DNA of 64,000 nt from NCBI RefSeq assembly GCF_016583825.1, contig NZ_NRRV01000015.1, forward strand, positions 30,924-94,923, read 5' to 3'. The notes beneath the pieces are model-generated. The model did no database searches. It had not been told where the DNA came from and worked only from the letters and a program-made list of their open reading frames with translations. The position numbers were made by a program, and so were the translations under genes. This document shows positions 1 to 9,719 of this stretch, piece after piece; the first letter of the stretch is position 1; the number at the start of each line of letters is the position of its first letter. This DNA is from Thiohalocapsa halophila. Its GTDB lineage: Bacteria; Pseudomonadota; Gammaproteobacteria; Chromatiales; Chromatiaceae.

Positions 1-2086
1 GAGGGCGGATCACCACCAGCGGTAGCTCCGTCGGGTCTGTGGCCAGGATGCGCTGGGTCTGCCAGGCGATCTCTTCCGGCGAGCTCGGCGTGAAAAAGTC
101 CAGGCCGAAGCGGCTCCAGAGGTCGCGGCAGGCGTCCGCGTCGATACCCTCGTAGGCGAGCAGGCGCATGGCCTCGCGCTGCTTCTGCTCGATGAGATCG
201 TCCTGCGCTTGCGGGTTGTCGAGGCCCCGCAGCAGGGCCCGGCGAGTGGCCTGGTAGAGGTCCCGCAGCAGGGCGTTCTTCCAGGAATTCCAGCGCTTGG
301 GGTTGGTGGCCCGGGAATCGGCGATGGTGAGCAGGTAGAGGTAATCCAGGCGATTTGCATCGGTGACCTGCTCGGCGAAGGTCTGGACGACCAGGGGGTC
401 GGAGATGTCTTTGCGCTGGGCGGTCATGGACATGAGCAGGTGATGCTCCACCAGCCAGGCCACCAGGCGGCTGTCGTACTCGCTGAGATAGTGCAGCTGG
501 CAGAAGTCCCAGGCCTCGCGCGCGCCGAGCACGGAGTGGTCGCCGCCGCGGCCCTTGGCGATGTCGTGGAAGAGCCCGGCGAGGTACAAGAGCTCCAGCT
601 TCGGGATGCGCTGGGCGATGGCGGAGCACAGCGGGAACTCGCCGTTGTGCTCCGGGATGGTGAAGCGGCGCAGATTGCGCAACAGCCGCAGCGTGTGCTC
701 GTCCACGGTGTAGACGTGGAAGAGGTCGTATTGCATGCGCCCGACGATGTTCGCGAAGGCCGGGACGTAAGCGGCCAGCACGCCGTAGCTGTTCATGCGC
801 CGCAGCGCCGCGGTCACCCCCTGGGGCTGGCGCAGGATCTCCATGAACAGGCTGCGGGCGCGCACGTCCTCGCGAAAGTCGTCGTCGATGCGATGGCGAT
901 GCTCGCGGATGAGCCGGATGGTGCTGGCGCGCACACCCTGAAGGTCGGGGTGCTGCTGGAGCACGAGGAAGATCTCCAATAGCGCAAAGGGCGAGCGCGC
1001 GAACACCTGCGGGTGGGTCACCTCCAGGTAGCCGCTGCGCACCTGGAAGCGTTTGTTGATGGGCTCCGGCGGGCCGATCTGATCATGCAGTAGGATGGCT
1101 TCCTGGAACAGCTGCATGAGCATTTCGTTGAGCCTGTTCAGCTCCATCACGGCGCGGTAGTACTGCTGCATGAACTGCTCCACCGCCAGGTTGTCACCCA
1201 AATCCGTGAAGCCGAGCTCATCGGCGAGCGTGCGCTGGTAGTCGAACAGCAGGCGGTCTTCGCGCCGCCCGGTGAGGCGGTGCAGCGCGAAGCGGATGCG
1301 CCAGAGCAGGGCCTGGCCTTCGCGCAGGGCCAAGTACTCGCTCTCCGTGAGGAAGCCCTCATCCACCAGCTGGTGCAGACTCTCGGCACCGAAATGGCGC
1401 TTGGCCACCCAGGCGATCATCTGGATGTCGCGCAGGCCGCCCGGGTTTTCCTTGATGTTCGGCTCCAGGTTGTAGGCGGTGTCGCCGTACTTGTGGCGGC
1501 GTTTGCGCTGCTCCGCGCGCTTGGCGGCAAAGAAGGCCTCGCTCGGCCAGATACTGTCGGGGCCGACGGCGTGGCGCATGCGCTCGAACAGCACGGCGTC
1601 GCCGTCGATGAGTCGGGCCTCCAAGAGGTTGGTCACCACCGTGATGTCGTCGGCGGCCTCAAAGCGGCAGTCGTCCACCGTGCGCACCGAGTGGCCGATC
1701 TCCAGGCCGATATCCCAAAGGAAGATCACCAGACTGCCGATCACTTCGGCGAGGCGCTCGGCGGCGTCATCCCCCACCAAAATCAGCAGGTCGATGTCGG
1801 AGCTCGGGTGCAGCTCGCTGCGGCCGTAGCCACCGACGGCCACCACGGCCGCGGCCTCGGACTCCGGTAGGAAGCGCTGCCACGCGGCGGCGACGAGGCG
1901 GTCGATCTCGCGGCTCCAGCGCCCGACCAGCTCGGCGACGGGCTCGCCCCGCTCGTAGCGAGCGAACAGCGCCGCGCGCGCCTCGGCCAGCTCGCTTTTG
2001 TAGGCGGCGATGACATTGGCCTCGCCGGCGGCACCGGCCGGGGCCTGCGCGGCGGCTTGTGGAAGGCTCGTATGCACCTGGGCCAT
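1..2086 (-). CDS. glnD: [Protein-PII] uridylyltransferase / uridylyl-removing enzyme GlnD (3' end outside window)
   Basis: Bifunctional nitrogen sensor that uridylylates PII proteins when glutamine is low and removes UMP when it is high. About 695 codons are visible, read leftward and still open at the window edge. The nucleotidyltransferase signature GGYGRSELHPSSDIDLLIL lies near residue 80, and a metal-dependent HD domain follows near residue 460 (AGLFHDIAKGRGGDHS). The C-terminal ACT domains of a roughly 900-residue GlnD should lie beyond base 1. The start at 2086 gives MAQVHTSLPQ; the frame is open further upstream, but I saw no better start there. It lies 239 bases downstream of map on the same strand, the map-glnD order known in Pseudomonas, so cotranscription is likely. 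Identification is secure; the exact start is less so. Confidence 0.95.
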   Translation of the reverse strand, partial: MAQVHTSLPQAAAQAPAGAAGEANVIAAYKSELAEARAALFARYERGEPVAELVGRWSREIDRLVAAAWQRFLPESEAAAVVAVGGYGRSELHPSSDIDLLILVGDDAAERLAEVIGSLVIFLWDIGLEIGHSVRTVDDCRFEAADDITVVTNLLEARLIDGDAVLFERMRHAVGPDSIWPSEAFFAAKRAEQRKRRHKYGDTAYNLEPNIKENPGGLRDIQMIAWVAKRHFGAESLHQLVDEGFLTESEYLALREGQALLWRIRFALHRLTGRREDRLLFDYQRTLADELGFTDLGDNLAVEQFMQQYYRAVMELNRLNEMLMQLFQEAILLHDQIGPPEPINKRFQVRSGYLEVTHPQVFARSPFALLEIFLVLQQHPDLQGVRASTIRLIREHRHRIDDDFREDVRARSLFMEILRQPQGVTAALRRMNSYGVLAAYVPAFANIVGRMQYDLFHVYTVDEHTLRLLRNLRRFTIPEHNGEFPLCSAIAQRIPKLELLYLAGLFHDIAKGRGGDHSVLGAREAWDFCQLHYLSEYDSRLVAWLVEHHLLMSMTAQRKDISDPLVVQTFAEQVTDANRLDYLYLLTIADSRATNPKRWNSWKNALLRDLYQATRRALLRGLDNPQAQDDLIEQKQREAMRLLAYEGIDADACRDLWSRFGLDFFTPSSPEEIAWQTQRILATDPTELPLVVIRP

Positions 2087-2325
2087 GACGTCGGCTCCGG
2101 GGAATTCGTTGCGGTTTGCACCAGCATGCGCCGCGTGCGTGCCGCCGTCGAGTGCGGCCGCCCCTGCTCGCTCGTGCCCTGGCTGGTGTGCGGTTGGCGC
2201 GGCGGATGGCGTGGCCTGCACCGGCGTCCTGCGCCGGACACTGATGCCGGGTCCCTATGTCGGGGCCGCGCTGCTGGACGCCCGGCGCTGGGCGCCCGTC
2301 TCTGGAGCTGCGGTGCGGGCTGTTT

Positions 2326-3105
2326 TCAGGCCGCGGCCGCGGCGCGCTCCTCGTCGCGCAGAGTGAGGATCTCGTAGCCTTCCGGCGTCACCAGGATGCT
2401 GTGCTCCCATTGCGCCGAGAGACTGCGGTCCTTGGTGACAACGGTCCAGCCGTCTTGCAGCAGCTTTACTTGGCGCTTACCGGCGTTGACCATGGGCTCG
2501 ATGGTGAAGCACATGCCGGGCTGTAGCGTCAGGCCGTCCGCCGGGCTGCCGTAATGGAGCACCTGGGGGTCTTCATGGAACTCGCGGCCGATGCCATGCC
2601 CACAGTACTCGCGCACCACGGAGTAATTGTGGCCTTCGACGAAGGTCTGGATGGCGTGGCCGATGTCGCCGAGCGTCGCGCCCGGGCGCACCGCTGCGAT
2701 GCCGGTGTACATGGCCTGCTGGGTGATGCTCACCAAGCGCCTCGCCAGCACCGACGGCTCGCCGACGAAGAACATCTTGCTGGTGTCGCCGTGGTAGCCG
2801 TCCTTGATGACCGTGATGTCGATGTTGACGATGTCGCCCTTCTTGAGCCGCTTGTTACCGGGGATGCCGTGGCAGACCTGGTTGTTGACCGAGGTGCAGA
2901 TAGAGCGCGGGAAGCCGCGGTAGTTGAGCGGCGCCGGCACGGCCCCTTGGACGTCGACGATGTATTCGTGGCAGATGTGGTCGAGCTCGCCGGTGGTGAC
3001 GCCCGGCACGACATGCTCGCCGATCATCTCCAGCACCGCCGCCGCCAGCCGGCCGGCGACGCGCATCTTCTCGATCTCGGCGTCGGTTTTGATGCTGACC
3101 GCCAT
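2326..3105 (-). CDS. map: Type I methionine aminopeptidase
   Basis: Removes the initiator methionine from nascent proteins in the cytosol; a dinuclear metallo-enzyme. The product is about 259 residues, normal for bacterial MetAP-I. All five metal ligands can be placed: the Asp pair in the VNIDITVIKDGYHGDTS stretch, His in GHGIGREFHEDP, Glu in FTIEPM and Glu in QWEHSI. The chosen ATG at 3105 gives MAVSIKTDAEIEKMR, which matches the usual family N-terminus; a GTG at 3126 would add seven residues. It is divergent from rpsB across a 467-base gap and precedes glnD on the same strand. The tail is a run of alanines (ERAAAAA). Confidence 0.96.
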   Translation of the reverse strand: MAVSIKTDAEIEKMRVAGRLAAAVLEMIGEHVVPGVTTGELDHICHEYIVDVQGAVPAPLNYRGFPRSICTSVNNQVCHGIPGNKRLKKGDIVNIDITVIKDGYHGDTSKMFFVGEPSVLARRLVSITQQAMYTGIAAVRPGATLGDIGHAIQTFVEGHNYSVVREYCGHGIGREFHEDPQVLHYGSPADGLTLQPGMCFTIEPMVNAGKRQVKLLQDGWTVVTKDRSLSAQWEHSILVTPEGYEILTLRDEERAAAAA

Positions 3106-3247
3106 GTTGTTCCGAGAGGCATCCACAATTCGTTTCCATTTGCAGCGCCAGCGCTGCTACCTAAAGTTGATTTGAGCCAAGGGTCAGGCGGAGGTGGGAT
3201 CGCCGCAGCAATCAACCAAGCCGGCCATTGGTTTGCCGAGCGCTGGT

Positions 3248-3277
3248 TTGCTCGAAAAAGGCCCTGCATGGTATAAA
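3248..3277 (+). promoter_or_regulatory. Putative sigma-70 promoter for the rpsB operon
   Basis: TTGCTC (3248-3253), an 18-base spacer and TATAAA (3272-3277) form a reasonable -35/-10 pair on the plus strand about 295 bases upstream of rpsB. It lies in the AT-richer centre of the map/rpsB divergent gap. This is motif reading only; no start site is known. Confidence 0.5.
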
Positions 3278-3572
3278 ACTGGGCGGAGCTGGGCAAACAG
3301 CCTGTATCCCGCTTCCGTCGTGGCGGCGGCACCTCGCCGCGTGGCCTTCATCCTAAGGCGACGCAGGCTCTCTTCGGAGCTTGGCAGGTAGCTGGCGCCA
3401 CCTGATCGATCCCCAATCGGTCCCGAACGGCAAAGCCGCTGGGCCGCAACCCCTGCGGTTGCGCCGCGGCTGCCGCAATGCCACACACGTGCCGACACAT
3501 GGTGCTGGGTGCCCGCATACCGGGTTGCAGCATGGGGCGCGTGGAGGTCCAACCCAAACAGAGGCACAACTC
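3278..3572 (+). other. Long rpsB leader / intergenic region
   Basis: About 295 bases separate the putative promoter from the rpsB start. I see no convincing ORF in it. In enterobacteria the rpsB-tsf mRNA leader carries a structure through which protein S2 represses its own synthesis; a leader of this length could hold one, but I could not fold it and claim no match. Confidence 0.3.
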
Positions 3573-4400
3573 ATGAGCGACGTTTCCATGCGGCAGATGC
3601 TGCAGGCCGGTGTCCACTTCGGCCATCAGACGCGTTACTGGAACCCGAAGATGGCCGCGTACATTTTTGGGCAGCGCAACAAGATCCACATCGTCAACCT
3701 GGAAAAGACCCTGCCCCTCTACCAGGAGGCGATGAGCTATGTCGGCAAGCTCGCGGCCAATGGCGGGCGCATCCTGTTCGTCGGCACCAAGCGTGCCGCG
3801 CAGGAGGCTATCCGGGAGCATGCCAGCCGCTGCGGCATGCCTTTCGTCAACCACCGCTGGCTCGGCGGCATGCTGACCAACTTCAAGACCGTGCGCCAGT
3901 CCATCCAACGGCTCAAGGATCTGGAGGCCATGTTCGAAGACGGCAGCATCGAGCGTTTTGCCAAGAAGGAGGCGCTGACGCTGAGCCGCGAGCGCGACAA
4001 GCTCGAGCGCAGCCTAGGCGGCATCAAGAACATGGACGGTCTGCCGGATGCCATGTTCGTCGTCGACGTGGGCCACGAGAAAATCGCCGTCTCCGAGGCC
4101 AACAAGCTCGGCATCCCGGTGGTGGGCGTGGTCGATACCAACAACGACCCGAGCCGCATCGACTATGTCATCCCCGGTAACGACGATGCCATCCGCGCCG
4201 TACGGCTCTACATCGAAGGCGCCGCGGATGCCGTCCTCGACGGCCGGCAGACCGCCGCTGCGATGGCCGGCCGTCGTGGGGACGCGCCGGCGCCCGAGGC
4301 GCAAGCGGAGCCCCATCCGGAGTCCCAGCCAGAGCCCCAGCCGGAGCCCGCCGCAGCAACGGCGCCCGAAGCCGAAGCCGAAGCGCCAGCGGCGTCCTGA
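3573..4400 (+). CDS. rpsB: 30S ribosomal protein S2
   Basis: Structural protein of the small ribosomal subunit. The start [20 protein letters not shown] is the canonical S2 N-terminus, and the core continues through [26 protein letters not shown] and [13 protein letters not shown] to about residue 230. The remaining roughly 45 residues are a Pro/Glu/Gln/Ala-rich tail with repeated PEPQ-like units, longer than the tail of the E. coli protein (275 residues against about 241). The ATG at 3573 was chosen by homology; the frame is open further upstream. tsf follows after 72 bases, the universal rpsB-tsf pair. Confidence 0.98.
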   Translation: MSDVSMRQMLQAGVHFGHQTRYWNPKMAAYIFGQRNKIHIVNLEKTLPLYQEAMSYVGKLAANGGRILFVGTKRAAQEAIREHASRCGMPFVNHRWLGGMLTNFKTVRQSIQRLKDLEAMFEDGSIERFAKKEALTLSRERDKLERSLGGIKNMDGLPDAMFVVDVGHEKIAVSEANKLGIPVVGVVDTNNDPSRIDYVIPGNDDAIRAVRLYIEGAADAVLDGRQTAAAMAGRRGDAPAPEAQAEPHPESQPEPQPEPAAATAPEAEAEAPAAS

Positions 4401-4472
4401 GCTGCCGCGGCGAGCTCGACCAGCCCTTTCAGACCCTCATCTTTCCAGATTCTGCAGCACTTGGAGTAGGCA

Positions 4473-5363
4473 ATGGCAATCTCTGCCAGTTTGGTAAAGG
4501 AGCTTCGCGAGCGTACGGGCGCCGGCATGATGGAATGCAAGCGTGCGCTTCAGGAGACCGACGGCGACATCGAAGCCGCCATCGAGGCCATGCGCAAGTC
4601 CGGCCAGGCGAAGGCCGCCAAGAAGGCCGGGCGAACTGCAGCCGACGGCGTCGTGGAGCTCCGCCTCGCTGACGACGGCTCCCGCGGTGTCATGGTCGAG
4701 ATCAACAGCGAGACCGACTTTGTCGCCAAGGACGCGAATTTCGTCGGCTTCGCCGAGGCCGTCGGCGAGACGGCCCTGGGCAGCACGGCGGCAGACGTCG
4801 ACGCCCTGGCGGAGCAGCCCTTGGCTGGCGGCGACGGCGCCACCGTCAACACCGCTCGCGAGGCGCTGGTGGCCAAGGTCGGCGAGAACGTCCAGCTGCG
4901 TAGGCTGGTGCGCTTCGATGCGCCGGCGGGTCGGTTGTACAGCTATCGTCATGGTGTGCGCATCGGCGTCATCGTGGACCTGGTCGGCGGCGACGAGACC
5001 CTCGGGCGCGACATCGCCATGCACATCGCGGCCACCAATCCCATGTGTATCAGTGCCGATGACGTGCCTGCCGAGGCCATGGATCGCGAGCGCGAGATCT
5101 TCCGGGCGCAGGCGTTGGAGAGCGGCAAGCCGCCGGAGATCGTCGACAAGATCATTGGCGGGCGCATGCGCAAGTTCACCGAGGAGGTGACGCTGCTGGG
5201 TCAGGCCTTCGTCAAGGACCCGGATATCAGCGTGGAGAAGCTGCTGAAGCAGGCCGGTGCCAGCGTGGCCGCCTTCGCGCGGCTGGAAGTGGGCGAGGGT
5301 ATCGAGAAGAAGGCGGAGAACTTCGCCGAAGAGGTCGAGGCGCAGGCCAAGCAGGCCGAGTGA
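4473..5363 (+). CDS. tsf: Translation elongation factor Ts
   Basis: Guanine-nucleotide exchange factor that recycles EF-Tu-GDP. The 296-residue product starts [20 protein letters not shown] and contains the family signatures for the N-terminal UBA-like domain ([20 protein letters not shown]) and the exchange core ([14 protein letters not shown]). Its length is normal for proteobacteria. It lies between rpsB and pyrH in the conserved order. A gap of 238 bases separates it from pyrH, wider than other gaps in this block; it is GC-rich and I found no clear terminator there. Confidence 0.98.
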   Translation: MAISASLVKELRERTGAGMMECKRALQETDGDIEAAIEAMRKSGQAKAAKKAGRTAADGVVELRLADDGSRGVMVEINSETDFVAKDANFVGFAEAVGETALGSTAADVDALAEQPLAGGDGATVNTAREALVAKVGENVQLRRLVRFDAPAGRLYSYRHGVRIGVIVDLVGGDETLGRDIAMHIAATNPMCISADDVPAEAMDREREIFRAQALESGKPPEIVDKIIGGRMRKFTEEVTLLGQAFVKDPDISVEKLLKQAGASVAAFARLEVGEGIEKKAENFAEEVEAQAKQAE

Positions 5364-5601
5364 CCCGCGTGCTTGCCCCCGGCGGCCGCAGCCGCGGACC
5401 GGCTCCGGCCGCGCGCCGGGTCTCGGTGCGCCGGCCGCGGCTCGCGTTTGCTGGCCGGCGTCGTGCGGCGGCCCCGATTGGGCGCACCCCAACAACGCTG
5501 CTCGGGTATCATGCCCATCGCAGCCGCCTTTCGAGTCAGGCCTTCGCCGCCGAGCCCATGCCCAGCTTCGTCACCAGCTTCGTCAACAGTCCGCCCCGCT
5601 C

Positions 5602-6336
5602 ATGACCGAAGCATCGCCCCGACCGCGCCGGATTCTCGTCAAGCTGAGCGGCGAGGCCCTGCTTGGTAATGCCGAGTGCGGCATCGACCCCGACGTCCTC
5701 GCGCGCCTTGCGCAGGACATCGCCGACTGCGCACGCGCCGGCACCGAGACGGCCGTCGTGCTCGGGGGCGGGAATATCTTCCGCGGCGCCGGTCTCGCCA
5801 GTCGCGGCATGGACCGAGTCACCGGCGATCACATGGGTATGCTGGCGACGGTCATGAACGCGCTGGCCATGCAGGATGCGCTGGAGCGCCTCGGCGTGCC
5901 GACACGGGTGATGTCCGCGCTCAAGATCAACCAGGTCTGCGAGGACTACATCCGCCGGCGCGCGGTTCGCCACCTGGAGAAGGGCCGCGTGGTGCTCTTC
6001 GCCGCTGGCACCGGCAATCCCTTCTTTACCACCGACTCCGCCGCCAGTCTGCGGGCCGTCGAGATCAACGCCGACTTGATGGTCAAGGCGACCATGGTGG
6101 ACGGGATCTATTCCGCGGACCCGAAACGGGATCCGGAGGCGCGCTTTTACCCGCGCATCACCTATGACCAAGCGCTGCGCGAGCGCCTGGGAGTCATGGA
6201 TCTCACCGCCGTCGTGCTGTGCCGGGACAATGGCATCCCGTTGCGGGTCATGAGTATTTTCGAGCCCGGTGCGCTCCAGCGCGTCGCTGCCGGGGAGGAT
6301 ATCGGCTCGCTGGTCGAGCCTGGACACGAAGCATGA
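5602..6336 (+). CDS. pyrH: Uridylate kinase (UMP kinase)
   Basis: Hexameric UMP kinase that makes UDP in pyrimidine synthesis; amino-acid-kinase fold. The 244-residue product has the N-terminal phosphate-binding segment [45 protein letters not shown] and [16 protein letters not shown], all diagnostic. The start at 5602 is the ATG that gives the usual short N-terminus before KLSGE; the frame extends further upstream but reads as non-coding. Its TGA overlaps the frr ATG (ATGA), so the two are probably translationally coupled. Confidence 0.97.
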   Translation: MTEASPRPRRILVKLSGEALLGNAECGIDPDVLARLAQDIADCARAGTETAVVLGGGNIFRGAGLASRGMDRVTGDHMGMLATVMNALAMQDALERLGVPTRVMSALKINQVCEDYIRRRAVRHLEKGRVVLFAAGTGNPFFTTDSAASLRAVEINADLMVKATMVDGIYSADPKRDPEARFYPRITYDQALRERLGVMDLTAVVLCRDNGIPLRVMSIFEPGALQRVAAGEDIGSLVEPGHEA

Positions 6337-6890
6337 TCGACGACATCAAGAAAGACGCCGCAGAGCGCATGGCCAAGAGTGCCGAGGCGCTCAGCCATGA
6401 GCTGGCCAAGATCCGCACCGGACGGGCCCACCCGTCGCTGCTGGACCATATCCGTGTGTCCTACTATGGCAGCGACGTGCCCATCAGTCAGGCGGCGAGC
6501 GTCGCCGTGGAAGACGCCCGCACCCTGACCGTCACGCCCTGGGACCGCAACATGGTGCCCGTGGTGGAGAAGGCGATCATCCAGTCGGATCTCGGCATCA
6601 ACCCGAACACCGCTGGCACCGTGATCCGCGTGCCCATGCCGCCGCTGACCGAAGAGCGCCGACGCGACTTGCAGAAGATCGCCCGTGCCGAGGCCGAGCA
6701 GGCACGGGTCGCGGTGCGCAATATCCGCCGCGATGCGAATCAACAGCTCAAGGAGCTGGCCAAGGAGAAGCTCATTTCCTCCGACGACGAGCACCGCGGC
6801 GAAGAGATCGTCCAGAAGCTGACCGATCAGTTCGTCAAAGAAGTGGACCGGATTCTGGAGGAGAAGGAAGCGGACCTGATGTCCATCTGA
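6333..6890 (+). CDS. frr: Ribosome recycling factor
   Basis: Splits post-termination ribosomes together with EF-G. At 185 residues it has the exact family length. It starts [16 protein letters not shown]; hallmark segments are [52 protein letters not shown] and LTEERRRDL. The ATG overlaps the pyrH stop codon by four bases. uppS begins about 30 bases later. Confidence 0.98.
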   Translation: MIDDIKKDAAERMAKSAEALSHELAKIRTGRAHPSLLDHIRVSYYGSDVPISQAASVAVEDARTLTVTPWDRNMVPVVEKAIIQSDLGINPNTAGTVIRVPMPPLTEERRRDLQKIARAEAEQARVAVRNIRRDANQQLKELAKEKLISSDDEHRGEEIVQKLTDQFVKEVDRILEEKEADLMSI

Positions 6891-6920
6891 ACGCCCTCGC
6901 GCGCGCCAGACGCATTGCAA

Positions 6921-7700
6921 GTGACTAGCGAGATCACGGCCATCGATCAAGGCGACAGGCCCCGGCGTGTGCCGGAGCACGTCGCCATCATCATGGATGG
7001 CAACGGCCGCTGGGCCAACCAGCGCGGCCTGCCGCGCACCGCCGGTCACCGCGCGGGCGCCAAGGCCGTGCGCGCCGTCGTCGAGGAGAGCGTGCGCCAC
7101 GGCGTCGGCGCCCTGACGCTGTTCGCCTTCAGCAGCGAGAACTGGCGCCGCCCGCCCGGCGAGGTCATGGTGCTGATGGAGCTTTTCATGAGCACCCTGC
7201 AGGTGGAGGTGCAGCGGCTGGTGGAGCATGACGTGCAGCTGCGCGTCATCGGTGATCTTTCCGCCTTCTCCGAGCGGCTGCGGGCCCAGTTCGAGGACGC
7301 CGAGGCCGCCACGCGCCAGAATCGGCGTCTCATCTTGCAGGTGGCCGCGAACTACGGCGGCCGCTGGGACATCACGCAGGCGGTCCGAGCGATCGCCTGC
7401 GACGTCGCCGCCGGTCGGCTGGGGCCGGAGGCCATCGACGAGGCCGCCGTCGCCGAGCGCCTGTCGTTTCCGGACTTGCCGGACCCGGATCTGTTCATCC
7501 GCACCGGCGGCGAGAAGCGCATCAGCAACTTTCTGCTTTGGCAGTCGGCCTACGCGGAGCTCTACTTTTCCGACTTGATGTGGCCAGAGTTCGACGCAGA
7601 CGCCTTTGCAGCGGCGCTGAACGATTTCGCGCGCCGGCAGCGACGCTTCGGACTCACCAGCGAGCAGATCGCGGCCAGCGCGAAGGCCGCCGGCGGCTGA
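6921..7700 (+). CDS. uppS: Di-trans,poly-cis-undecaprenyl-diphosphate synthase
   Basis: Cis-prenyltransferase that makes the C55 lipid carrier for peptidoglycan and O-antigen from farnesyl-PP and isopentenyl-PP. Family motifs are present: HVAIIMDGNGRWA with the catalytic Asp, GHRAGAKAVR, LTLFAFSSENWRRP, DLFIRTGGEKRISNFLLWQ and AYAELYFSDLMWPEF. The product is about 259 residues. The start is uncertain: GTG at 6921 and an in-frame TTG at 6915 are both possible and neither has a strong ribosome-binding site. cdsA begins 7 bases after the stop. Confidence 0.96.
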   Translation: MTSEITAIDQGDRPRRVPEHVAIIMDGNGRWANQRGLPRTAGHRAGAKAVRAVVEESVRHGVGALTLFAFSSENWRRPPGEVMVLMELFMSTLQVEVQRLVEHDVQLRVIGDLSAFSERLRAQFEDAEAATRQNRRLILQVAANYGGRWDITQAVRAIACDVAAGRLGPEAIDEAAVAERLSFPDLPDPDLFIRTGGEKRISNFLLWQSAYAELYFSDLMWPEFDADAFAAALNDFARRQRRFGLTSEQIAASAKAAGG

Positions 7701-7707
7701 CGCACCC

Positions 7708-8532
7708 GTGGCAGGCGATGCGCTGCGTGCCCGACTCCGCACTTCGGCATGGCTTGTGCCGGGGTTCGTCGCTGCGGTCCTGCTGCTGCCGACGGCGCTG
7801 TTCGCGGTCTTCCTCGCCATGATCGTGCTGCTCGCGGCCTGGGAATGGGGCGCGCTGGCCGGTGTCGACGGGACGCTCGCGCGCGCTGGGACCGTCGCCG
7901 CCTTGGGGCTGACATTGCTGCTGCTTTGGCGCCTCGGCGCGCCGACCCTCGCGCTGGTGCCGGCATTGTTGTGGTGGCTCGGCTTTGCTGCGATGCTGCC
8001 GCGCCTGCAGGTGCAGCCCGCGGCGGCCGGCGTGGACTGGGGGCTGTTGGCACTGGGGCTGTTGCTGCTGGCGGCCCCCTGGTTGGCCTTGGTGCGTCTG
8101 CACGGCGATCTCAACGGCGGCGGGCTGGTGGTGCTTGGGCTCGTGGCCATGATCGTGCTGGCCGACTCGGCTGCCTATTTCGTCGGGCGGCGCTTCGGTC
8201 GGCGCAAGCTCATACCCAGGCTCAGTCCAGGCAAGACCTGGGAGGGGCTCGCCGGCGCGCTGGGGGCGGCCGGGCTCGCGCTGCTGCTCACCGGGTGGAT
8301 GCTGGGGCTCGACATGGCCGGCAGCGCGGCCTTGGTGCTGCTCGGCGTCGTCACTGTGGCCTTGTCCGTGGTGGGCGATCTGTTCGAGAGCTGGCTCAAG
8401 CGCCGGCGCGGGGTCAAGGACTCGGGTGCGCTGCTGCCGGGACACGGCGGCGTGCTGGACCGCATCGATAGCATGACCGCGGCGGCGCCGGTGTTCGCCT
8501 TGGGTTTGATCTGGTTGGGGTTGGCGCAATGA
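7708..8532 (+). CDS. cdsA: Phosphatidate cytidylyltransferase
   Basis: Integral inner-membrane enzyme that makes CDP-diacylglycerol from phosphatidate and CTP, the precursor of all bacterial phospholipids. The 274-residue protein is mostly hydrophobic, with about seven or eight membrane segments. The C-terminal CDS signature is clear: [15 protein letters not shown], then [20 protein letters not shown] and [14 protein letters not shown]. The start is GTG at 7708. The stop overlaps the dxr ATG (ATGA), consistent with coupling in an isoprenoid/envelope operon. Confidence 0.96.
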   Translation: MAGDALRARLRTSAWLVPGFVAAVLLLPTALFAVFLAMIVLLAAWEWGALAGVDGTLARAGTVAALGLTLLLLWRLGAPTLALVPALLWWLGFAAMLPRLQVQPAAAGVDWGLLALGLLLLAAPWLALVRLHGDLNGGGLVVLGLVAMIVLADSAAYFVGRRFGRRKLIPRLSPGKTWEGLAGALGAAGLALLLTGWMLGLDMAGSAALVLLGVVTVALSVVGDLFESWLKRRRGVKDSGALLPGHGGVLDRIDSMTAAAPVFALGLIWLGLAQ

Positions 8533-9716
8533 AAGGCATCACGATCCTCGGCTCCACGGGCTCCATCGGTGTCAGTACGCTGGATGTCATCGCCCGGCAC
8601 CCGGAGCGCTTCCGCGTTGTCGCGTTGACGGCGCATCGCAACGCCGAACGGCTCGCAGAGCAATGCCGTCGCTTCCGTCCTGCCTATGCCGTGATGGTCG
8701 ACCCGGACGCCGCGGACACGCTCGCCACCTTGTTGGCTGACATGCCGGAGCCGCCGCAGGTGCTGCGCGGTGCCGAGGCCCTGACCGAAGTGGCGGCGCT
8801 CGATGACGTGGACTATGTCATGGCCGCCATCGTCGGCGCCGCTGGCCTGATGTCGAGCCTGGCCGCGGCCCGCGCCGGCAAACGCTTGATGCTGGCCAAC
8901 AAGGAAGCGCTGGTGGTCGCCGGGGCGCTGTTGATGGACGCCGCCCGGGAGAACGACGCGACGCTGTTGCCCATCGACAGCGAGCACAACGCGATTTTCC
9001 AATGCCTGCCGCCGGCCCAGGGCCGCGGGCTGCCGGAGTCCGGCGTCGAGCGCATCCTGCTCACCGCCTCCGGCGGGCCTTTCCGCGACGCGGACCCCGA
9101 AACGCTGGTGGCGGTGACGCCGGAGCAGGCCGTCGCGCATCCCAACTGGAGCATGGGGCGCAAGATCTCGGTGGATTCCGCCACCATGATGAACAAGGGA
9201 CTGGAGATCATCGAGGCCTGCTGGCTGTTTGCCACCAGCCCGGAGCGCATCCAAGTGGTGGTGCATCGCCAGAGCGTCATCCACTCCATGGTGCAGTACG
9301 CCGACGGCTCGGTGCTGGCGCAGTTGGGTAACCCGGACATGCGCACCCCCATCGCCCATGCCCTCGGCTGGCCCGAGCGCATCGACGCCGGGGTCGAGCC
9401 CCTGGACTTGTTCGAGATCGCCCGGCTCGACTTCGAGCCCCCGGCCCCGGAGCGCTTCCCCTGCCTGCGCCTGGCTTACCGCGCCGCCCGCGACGGCGGC
9501 ACCGCGCCCGTGGTGCTGAATGCCGCCAACGAGGTCGCCGTCGCGGCCTTTCTCGAGCGGCGCATCGGCTTCACCGACATCGCCCGGGTGGTGGAGCAGA
9601 CCATGGATCGGCTGCCGCCGGAGCGCGTGGACCTGAGCGGACTGGAGCATGTGCTGGGCGTGGACGCCGCGGCCCGGCGCGCAGCGGAACAACGCGTCGC
9701 TGCGCTGGTCGCATAG
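8529..9716 (+). CDS. dxr: 1-deoxy-D-xylulose-5-phosphate reductoisomerase
   Basis: First committed enzyme of the MEP isoprenoid pathway, NADPH- and metal-dependent. The 395-residue protein has the nucleotide-binding N-terminus [29 protein letters not shown], the metal/substrate-binding stretch [16 protein letters not shown], and ASGGPFRD and [17 protein letters not shown]. It overlaps cdsA by four bases, and rseP begins 3 bases after its stop. Together with uppS and cdsA it forms the isoprenoid/lipid part of this operon. Confidence 0.98.
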   Translation: MKGITILGSTGSIGVSTLDVIARHPERFRVVALTAHRNAERLAEQCRRFRPAYAVMVDPDAADTLATLLADMPEPPQVLRGAEALTEVAALDDVDYVMAAIVGAAGLMSSLAAARAGKRLMLANKEALVVAGALLMDAARENDATLLPIDSEHNAIFQCLPPAQGRGLPESGVERILLTASGGPFRDADPETLVAVTPEQAVAHPNWSMGRKISVDSATMMNKGLEIIEACWLFATSPERIQVVVHRQSVIHSMVQYADGSVLAQLGNPDMRTPIAHALGWPERIDAGVEPLDLFEIARLDFEPPAPERFPCLRLAYRAARDGGTAPVVLNAANEVAVAAFLERRIGFTDIARVVEQTMDRLPPERVDLSGLEHVLGVDAAARRAAEQRVAALVA

Positions 9717-9719
9717 CCC

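Noticed and set aside
6162..8150. A 662-codon minus-strand frame opposite frr, uppS and cdsA
   Set aside because: Shadow frame of three confirmed genes.
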